Shown here one piece after another: positions 5,709-9,697 of a DNA stretch of 9,697 bases. Below the pieces are notes generated by a model, which made no database searches, had not been told where the DNA came from, and saw only the letters and a list, made by a program, of their open reading frames with translations. Numbering within the stretch: the first letter of the stretch is position 1; each line of letters opens with the position of its first letter. The position numbers and the translations under genes are program-made. Where the stretch lies: NCBI GenBank assembly GCA_016938425.1, contig JAFGUR010000050.1, positions 1-9,697 of the forward strand, in the 5' to 3' direction. The DNA is from Fusobacteriaceae bacterium (GTDB taxonomy: Bacteria > Fusobacteriota > Fusobacteriia > Fusobacteriales > Fusobacteriaceae).

Positions 5709-6182
5709 TTAAAATTTATCAAAAGCTTTTCTATGATTTTCACTTGCTTTCAGTAGATTTTGGTAAACAAACTGAATATCTTCAGGGGTATTATTAATTT
5801 TTTCTTTAAGGTCTGCAATATCTTTTTCCTCTATTACAATACCTACATTTAAAGCACTTTTCAAAGAATATTTCCCTTCCACTACTAATTTTTTATAAAG
5901 ATTTTGTAAGTCTTTATCAATAAATTCTCCCTCTTTTAAATTTGGAACTTTAATCTTGTACTTATTTAGCAGAGTTTCTACCTGTGCCATATGATTAGCT
6001 TCCGACTTTGCTATATTAGAAAAAACCGGTAGAGTATGTTCCTTACTTAAAACTGTATAAACATCACGAGCCAGTTTTTCTTCTTGGTACATAAAAAGTA
6101 AATCTGATTTTTGTTTATCCGTAATAGCAAAAATTCCAAAATTAATCATTGTTAATAAAAACAAAGTTATAAATCTTTTCAT
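5709..6182 (-). CDS. Exported DUF2202 ferritin-like protein
   Basis: A 157-aa protein with a signal peptide (MKRFITLFLLTMINFGIFA, residues 1-19) and a complete DUF2202 domain, a ferritin-like four-helix fold. Likely metal-ligand motifs appear in order: YQEEKLARDVY (E34/E35), SEANHM (E61, H64), GIVIEEKDIADL (E118/E119) and ASENHRKAF (E148, H150), the spacing expected for a diiron site. The family's biochemical activity is not established. The start is set by AAAGGAGGAG before the ATG. It leads an apparent operon with the membrane polyferredoxin (14-nt gap) and the small secreted protein. A 176-bp gap upstream must hold the promoter, but I find no convincing -35/-10 pair there. Role in iron, oxygen or peroxide handling outside the cytoplasm is inferred from fold and context. 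Confidence 0.87.
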   Translation of the reverse strand: MKRFITLFLLTMINFGIFAITDKQKSDLLFMYQEEKLARDVYTVLSKEHTLPVFSNIAKSEANHMAQVETLLNKYKIKVPNLKEGEFIDKDLQNLYKKLVVEGKYSLKSALNVGIVIEEKDIADLKEKINNTPEDIQFVYQNLLKASENHRKAFDKF

Positions 6183-6328
6183 TTTTATCTCCTCCTTTGA
6201 TATATACAGAGTTAATTTACGATTCCTTTAAAAGCTAGACTAAAAATCTCTATATAAAAATCTTAAGATATAAATATGGCAAAAGTATGACTAATTCAAT
6301 AAAGATGAAAAATATTTTTTAACATATA

Positions 6329-6355
6329 AATAGTCCCGCTGTATAGGGGACTATT
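6329..6355 (-). terminator. Hairpin ending the MarR-scaffold operon
   Basis: A perfect 9-bp inverted repeat, AATAGTCCC (6329-6337) and GGGACTATT (6347-6355), lies 3 nt beyond the scaffold gene's stop. On the minus strand it is followed by TTATATGTT, a weak T-run. Position favours a terminator; strength is uncertain. Confidence 0.6.
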
Positions 6356-6358
6356 GAT

Positions 6359-6736
6359 TTATTTGAAATTCTCTTTATAATCTCTGATAGCTTCTCTGAG
6401 GGCACTAACTCCCAAATTTGAACAATGTTCTTTTCCTTTTGGAAGACCACCCAAGGCAACAATAATATCTTGTTCTTTAATGGCTAAAGCTTCTTCTATG
6501 GTTTTTCCTTTTGCCATAAGCGAAGTCATGCTTGACGTTGCAATGGAAGCAGGGCAACCAAAAACAAGATAACTTACTTCGACTAGTATATTATTTTCTA
6601 CTTTGATGAAAAGGCTTAAGGAATCACCGCAAGCAGCGTCCCCCACATGCCCTTCTCCGTGAGCATCCGGCATAAAATATGCATTTTGAGGACTCATAAA
6701 ATGTTCATAAACTTTTTCGCTATATATTCTAATCAC
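6359..6736 (-). CDS. NifU/IscU-type iron-sulfur cluster scaffold protein
   Basis: Scaffold on which [2Fe-2S]/[4Fe-4S] clusters are built before transfer. With the GTG start at 6736 it is 125 aa and holds all three conserved ligand cysteines: AACGDS (C36, with D38), FGCPAS (C61) and EHCSNL (C105). The N-terminal IYSEKVYEHFMSPQN matches the usual family start. The HscA-recognition LPPVK of classical IscU is replaced by LPKGK, so it is closer to the NifU-like branch. The start is uncertain: a TTG at 6760 would add 8 residues but has no ribosome binding site, while AAGGATGTGAT overlaps the GTG itself. It overlaps the end of the MarR-FeoA gene, so the two should be co-expressed. No cysteine desulfurase is in the window; the sulfur donor must be elsewhere. 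A terminator-like hairpin follows. Confidence 0.87.
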   Translation of the reverse strand: MIRIYSEKVYEHFMSPQNAYFMPDAHGEGHVGDAACGDSLSLFIKVENNILVEVSYLVFGCPASIATSSMTSLMAKGKTIEEALAIKEQDIIVALGGLPKGKEHCSNLGVSALREAIRDYKENFK

Positions 6737-7400
6737 ATCCTTTATGGAAGGGAATGGCAAGTATGTTGTAACTGTCTTTTTTATCTATTTCGACTTCATT
6801 TTTTTCTATCAGTAAAGTCAAATTTTCAGAATTTTTCTTAACAATTTTAAGGAAGGTTCCCATTCTAATGTTTTCTTTGAAAAAGAAATCCTTCATCCCC
6901 CTAGAACCTAAAATATCAGTTATTTTTAATTCTTGATTTTCTGAAAAATCAAAAAGTTTCTGAGGTTGTGAAACCTGAAGAGCTTCTCTGAGGTTTTCGT
7001 GCAATCTACCAAAAATACCAGAAAATTTTTCCAATTCCTTTTGAGATAAGTCTTTGGTAATTAATTTAATCATTTTACCGTGAAAATCCTTATGACTTTT
7101 TAAAGCTAAAAGCCCTTTCTTTGTAAGAGCAACATAAACTTTTCTTCTGTCTTCCTGATTTCTTTCTCTTTTTATAAAATTCTTTTTTACAAGATTATCT
7201 GCCGTAGTTGTTGCCGTTCCCATAGTTACTCCCAGTTTATCGGCCAATTCGTTCATAGTCAAACTATTCTCGTTAATGGTATCTATAATATGAAATTCAT
7301 TGATGGTCAGACATTTTATGTCACGCTTTAACTCGATTTCTTCTATTCTATAAAAAGTTTTGTAAAACTCTTCTATCATTATATTTATATTATCGTTCAT
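6729..7400 (-). CDS. MarR-family regulator with C-terminal FeoA/SH3-like domain
   Basis: A 223-aa DNA-binding regulator, about 75 aa longer than a usual MarR protein. The winged helix-turn-helix spans about 45-97: recognition helix VTMGTATTTADNLVKK (58-73), wing RERNQEDRRKVYVALTKKG (78-96). This part resembles FabT-type MarR proteins (INEFHIIDTI, LGVTMGTATT, LTKKG, KDFHGKM). Residues about 157-217 resemble a FeoA/SH3-like domain (ITDILGSRG, then ENIRMGTFLKIV, LTLLIEKNEVEIDKKDSYNILAI). In DtxR/MntR metalloregulators a similar domain sits at the C-terminus, so metal or iron responsiveness is a reasonable inference. GGAGGAATT precedes the ATG. It overlaps the Fe-S scaffold gene downstream. Its leader runs through a GC-rich repeat-like block (7441-7530), and no clear promoter is visible. 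MarR call is firm; FeoA call is moderate. Confidence 0.82.
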   Translation of the reverse strand: MNDNINIMIEEFYKTFYRIEEIELKRDIKCLTINEFHIIDTINENSLTMNELADKLGVTMGTATTTADNLVKKNFIKRERNQEDRRKVYVALTKKGLLALKSHKDFHGKMIKLITKDLSQKELEKFSGIFGRLHENLREALQVSQPQKLFDFSENQELKITDILGSRGMKDFFFKENIRMGTFLKIVKKNSENLTLLIEKNEVEIDKKDSYNILAIPFHKGCD

Positions 7401-7429
7401 AATTCCTCCGTTAGTCAGAGCTTGTTATT

Positions 7430-7453
7430 GCTGAATTAAGGTCCGCTGAATTA
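7430..7453. repeat. Short direct repeat beside the GC-rich block
   Basis: GCTGAATTA occurs at 7430-7438 and again at 7445-7453, separated by AGGTCC. It marks the junction between ordinary AT-rich sequence upstream of the MarR gene and the GC-rich block. It could be a rearrangement scar or a regulator site; the function is unknown. Confidence 0.3.
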
Positions 7454-7593
7454 GAAGCAGTTTTGAAAACCGTGGCTTACGCAGCCACCTCGCGCCTCCC
7501 ACAGGGATTCCCAAAGGATACCTTCGGTCAAAAAAGCTTCATTTCATTGCGCAAAAACCTGACGTTGGACGCAAATAAAATCAATGATTTTAT
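7441..7593. repeat. GC-rich structured intergenic block, possible dispersed repeat
   Basis: This stretch between the MarR gene and the Mrp gene is much richer in GC than the genes around it. It holds a perfect 6-bp hairpin (GTGGCT at 7472-7477, AGCCAC at 7483-7488, loop TACGC) and an AT-rich palindrome (ATAAAATCA at 7575-7583, TGATTTTAT at 7585-7593). On the minus strand it contains TCCTTTGG, GGGAGGCGCG and GGCTGCGTAAGCC, reminiscent of the CCTTGG, GGGAGCGGG and GGCTACGTCCC of the MITE core, but I cannot align them convincingly. It must form part of, or lie near, the MarR-scaffold leader. Confidence 0.4.
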
Positions 7594-7618
7594 ATTTTTC
7601 AGTAAGCCCTAATTATAA

Positions 7619-7650
7619 GAATATGTCATGAAAAACTTCATGACATATTC
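7619..7650 (-). terminator. Hairpin terminator after the Mrp gene
   Basis: A perfect 13-bp stem, GAATATGTCATGA (7619-7631) and TCATGACATATTC (7638-7650), with a 6-nt loop lies just 6 nt beyond the Mrp stop codon. On the minus strand it is followed by TTATAATTAGGG, so the T-run is weak. It separates the DUF134-MBL-Mrp operon from the MarR-scaffold pair. Confidence 0.65.
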
Positions 7651-7656
7651 GGAATG

Positions 7657-8478
7657 CTATATATCTATTTTTGTTTTTTCGATAATTCTTTTTACAATAT
7701 TTCTGAATTTGTCTTTTACTATGCTTTCTTCTGTTTCAAAGAAAAGAGATTTTCCTGTATCTCCCGCATTAGCAAGTTTTGGTTCCATAGGAATTTTATC
7801 AAGTAATTCGATTTTGAAATCGGCTATGACTTTTTCTACGGCCCCTGTATTAAATATTTGAACAGTTTCGTTACAACAAGGACAAACAAAACCGCTCATA
7901 TTTTCCACAAGACCAAGAATCGGAACATTTATTAGTTTTGAAAATTCTATGGATTTTCTAACGTCAAGAACAGCAACATCTTGAGGAGTTGAAACTATAA
8001 TTGCCCCGTCTACATCTCCAATGCTTTGAGCTATTGTTAATTGCTCGTCTCCCGTTCCGGGAGGTAAATCAACTATTAGATAATCCAAATCACCCCAATC
8101 TACATTGGACAAAATTTCTCTTATAGCCCCTGATTTAGCAGGTCCTCTGAAAACTATGGGTTTATCCGAGTTATCCATATAAAAACTAAGAGAAACGGCC
8201 GAAAGGGTAGAACTTATTTCATAAGGTTTTCTTATATCGGCAATTTTTGCACCTTCTACCCCAAGCATTTGAGGAACGTTTGGGCCGTGAATATCGGCAT
8301 CAAGTATTCCTACTTTTTTTCCTTCAAGTGAAAGTCCTACGGCAAGATTAACAGAAACTGTTGATTTACCAACACCACCTTTACCACTCATAACCATAAT
8401 TTTATTTTTTACTTTTATCATTTTATCTTGAATTTTTTGTGCTTCTTCTTGAATTTTTTGTTGAACTCTTGCATCCAT
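7657..8478 (-). CDS. mrp: Mrp/NBP35/ApbC-type Fe-S cluster carrier ATPase
   Basis: A 273-aa P-loop ATPase that in this family binds a bridging [4Fe-4S] cluster as a dimer and delivers it to apoproteins. Motifs: deviant Walker A SGKGGVGKST (31-40), switch I DADIHGPNVPQM (60-71), Walker B and following segment DLPPGTGDE (137-145) and the cluster-binding CxxC in GFVCPCC (C199, C202; C201 is extra). The N-terminal MIP18/DUF59 domain of longer Mrp proteins is absent; only a charged helix of about 25 residues stands before the ATPase. The gene is translationally coupled to the MBL gene: TAATG makes its ATG share one base with the MBL stop, with GGGGGAA upstream. A terminator hairpin follows. It probably works with the scaffold encoded just downstream (inference). 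Confidence 0.92.
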   Translation of the reverse strand: MDARVQQKIQEEAQKIQDKMIKVKNKIMVMSGKGGVGKSTVSVNLAVGLSLEGKKVGILDADIHGPNVPQMLGVEGAKIADIRKPYEISSTLSAVSLSFYMDNSDKPIVFRGPAKSGAIREILSNVDWGDLDYLIVDLPPGTGDEQLTIAQSIGDVDGAIIVSTPQDVAVLDVRKSIEFSKLINVPILGLVENMSGFVCPCCNETVQIFNTGAVEKVIADFKIELLDKIPMEPKLANAGDTGKSLFFETEESIVKDKFRNIVKRIIEKTKIDI

Positions 8479-9284
8479 TATTTAGATTCCCCCAATTCTA
8501 TTTTTTCTCCCGCAAAGAAATACTCCATAGTATAGAGTTCTTTGCTGATGTCGCTATAATCAAAAGTACAATGATTAACAAAGGCTCTTCTTATCCCCAG
8601 ATTATTCAATTCTTTATTTAATTTTATAAGTTCTTCACAAGTTTTACTTCTAAAATGAAGTCCACCAAACAGAAAAAAACTTTCCCATAAAGACTCTCTA
8701 TTTTTCAATTCTTTTATTATATTGATAATTCCTCTATGAGAACAACCGCTTACGAGAATATCATAATCTTTTTCGGTTATTACCAAGTAAATCTCATCTT
8801 TGGACATATCCGGCAAATAATCTTTTTCAGATTTTACAAAATGATTTTTTTCTCTCGCATCTTCGTAGTCTCCTAGATTTCCATAGAAAGAAATATTTTC
8901 GCTAAGCTTATAAATATCTTCCATAAAAATAAATCTTTCTAAATCCAAACCTTCTTTGGAAAGACCGATAAATCTCATTTCTCCCGTACGTTTGCTACAT
9001 TTTTCCGCAAATATTTCTTTATGGGCAATGACTTTTGCTTTGGTATTAATTTTTAAAAATTCATTTAATCCACCTGTATGGTCATTATGACCGTGGCTTA
9101 AAACTACATAATTAATGTCTTTTAAATCAATATCTAATATTTTTGCATTATGAAAAAGAGCTTTTCCCATTCCTGTATCAAACAAAATTTTTATATTGTC
9201 TTTTTCTATATAAAAACTCAAGCCGTGCTCATCAATCAGATTTTCTTTTTTACTAAAATTATTCACCAGACAAGTTATTTTCAT
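8478..9284 (-). CDS. MBL-fold metallohydrolase, COG1237-like
   Basis: A 268-aa metallo-beta-lactamase-fold protein. The metal motif SHGHNDHTGG lies at 63-72 (H64, H66, D68, H69). Further conserved blocks are LFDTGMG (34-40), VSGCSHRG (178-185), FGGLHF (206-211) and NHCTF (237-241). This pattern and length fit the COG1237 group, annotated from archaeal members as 7,8-dihydropterin-6-methyl-4-(beta-D-ribofuranosyl)aminobenzene 5'-phosphate synthase; that activity is not expected to carry over to a bacterium like this, and the true substrate is unknown. The start follows GAGGATAAAAATA. The gene overlaps the DUF134 gene by 26 bp and the Mrp gene by 1 bp, so all three are made together, which suggests a role linked to Fe-S or metal-cofactor maturation (inference). 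Confidence 0.85.
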   Translation of the reverse strand: MKITCLVNNFSKKENLIDEHGLSFYIEKDNIKILFDTGMGKALFHNAKILDIDLKDINYVVLSHGHNDHTGGLNEFLKINTKAKVIAHKEIFAEKCSKRTGEMRFIGLSKEGLDLERFIFMEDIYKLSENISFYGNLGDYEDAREKNHFVKSEKDYLPDMSKDEIYLVITEKDYDILVSGCSHRGIINIIKELKNRESLWESFFLFGGLHFRSKTCEELIKLNKELNNLGIRRAFVNHCTFDYSDISKELYTMEYFFAGEKIELGESK

Positions 9285-9639
9285 TATTTTTATCCTCGCA
9301 TTTTGGACAAGATTTTCTGTTTTTTTTACATCTCGGACAGGGTTTATTAAGGATTGTTACATCTCCGCCTTCAATAATAATAGATTTTCCTGTAATTATA
9401 GCTTCCGACACTTTTTTTCTTGCGCTTTTTACTATGTTTCCAAAGGTTTGCCTTGAAACATTCATTTTTTCAGCGGCATTTTCTTGATATAGTTCTTCAA
9501 AATCCGCAAGTCGGAGAGCTTCATATTCATCTAAGCTTAATACTACTTTTCCCAATTCTTCCATAGGTATTCCTACAGGTTTAAATGCTATATGGTTTGG
9601 CATTTCCGTGATTATTCTACATTTTATTGGTCTTGGCAT
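9259..9639 (-). CDS. DUF134 family helix-turn-helix protein
   Basis: A 126-aa DUF134 protein starting MPRPIKCRIITEMP, the typical family opening, with TTAGGAGGATTT directly before this ATG at 9639. An in-frame ATG at 9687 would add 16 residues atypical of the family and is rejected. The domain runs PVGIPMEELGKVVLSLDEYEALRLADFEEL (22-51), then a sigma-factor-like HTH, YQENAAEKMNVSRQTFGNIVKSARKKV (52-77). The tail carries a zinc-ribbon-like CPRC and CPKC pair (about 101-114) before a polar end. The family probably binds DNA and is often found beside Mrp-like ATPases and NifX/NifB-type proteins in anaerobes. Here it leads the DUF134-MBL-Mrp operon and overlaps the MBL gene by 26 bp; it may regulate this operon (inference). 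The promoter would lie at or beyond the window's right edge. Confidence 0.88.
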   Translation of the reverse strand: MPRPIKCRIITEMPNHIAFKPVGIPMEELGKVVLSLDEYEALRLADFEELYQENAAEKMNVSRQTFGNIVKSARKKVSEAIITGKSIIIEGGDVTILNKPCPRCKKNRKSCPKCEDKNNENNLSGE

Positions 9640-9697
9640 AAATCCTCCTAATTTCTTTACTAAAATAGTTATTTTCTTAATTAGCATAAGTTTTTTC

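Noticed and set aside
6183..6328. Promoter of the DUF2202 operon (for example TTGCCA near 6280)
   Set aside because: Several AT-rich hexamers fit loosely, but no pair has both good boxes and proper spacing.
6647..6841. Plus-strand open frame across the MarR-scaffold junction
   Set aside because: Antisense to two firmly identified genes, with no independent support.
7628..7861. Plus-strand open frame antisense to the Mrp 3' end
   Set aside because: It begins inside the terminator hairpin and mirrors conserved Mrp coding sequence.
8439..8621. Plus-strand open frame at the MBL-Mrp junction
   Set aside because: Shadow of two conserved overlapping genes.
9150..9350. Plus-strand open frame over the DUF134-MBL overlap
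   Set aside because: Antisense shadow without a ribosome binding site or family match.
9640..9687. N-terminal extension of the DUF134 protein to an ATG at 9687
   Set aside because: The family starts with M-[AP]-RP and AGGAGG directly precedes the ATG at 9639.

Overview
The window comes from a low-GC bacterial chromosome (AT-rich codons, strong AGGAGG-type ribosome binding sites, sigma-70-like promoters). The two exported proteins have short Lys-Arg/Lys-Lys signal peptides ending FGIFA and FGIYA. Together with the anaerobe-type gene content (Mrp, DUF134, polyferredoxin, DUF2202), this suggests Fusobacteriota (perhaps Leptotrichiaceae-like) or an anaerobic low-GC Firmicute. That assignment is inference; there is no rRNA or other strong marker here.

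Left part (1-1568): a gene-free stretch of about 370 bp holds a REP-like hairpin repeat and a GC-rich dispersed repeat. Next comes a minus-strand ROK-family transcriptional regulator (369-1382), transcribed divergently from a plus-strand PHP-type histidinol-phosphatase-like hydrolase (1569-2399). Clear promoters face both ways, and CTTTATAAAA motifs lie just downstream of each, which suggests the regulator controls both genes.

Middle-left (2400-4098): a DUF805 membrane protein with its own promoter and a strong terminator, then a polytopic membrane protein of unknown function. A 168-bp MITE-like element sits directly against that protein's stop codon. It has perfect 13-bp terminal inverted repeats and an apparent 8-bp target duplication, and its GC-rich core is related to the repeat at 127-200.

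Right part (4099-9639): eight minus-strand genes, most of them related to iron or iron-sulfur clusters, in three transcription blocks. In transcription order these are: (a) DUF134 helix-turn-helix protein, MBL-fold hydrolase and Mrp/ApbC Fe-S carrier ATPase, overlapping each other and followed by a hairpin; (b) a MarR regulator with an apparent C-terminal FeoA/SH3-like domain overlapping a NifU/IscU-type Fe-S scaffold, followed by a hairpin; (c) an exported DUF2202 ferritin-like protein, a NapH-like membrane polyferredoxin and a small secreted Gly/Ser/Asn-rich protein. A cysteine desulfurase is absent from the window. The most interesting ideas are the iron-sensing MarR-FeoA/scaffold pair and the possibility that the polyferredoxin feeds electrons to the exported diiron-like DUF2202 protein. 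No CRISPR array, tRNA, rRNA, prophage or transposase gene was seen.
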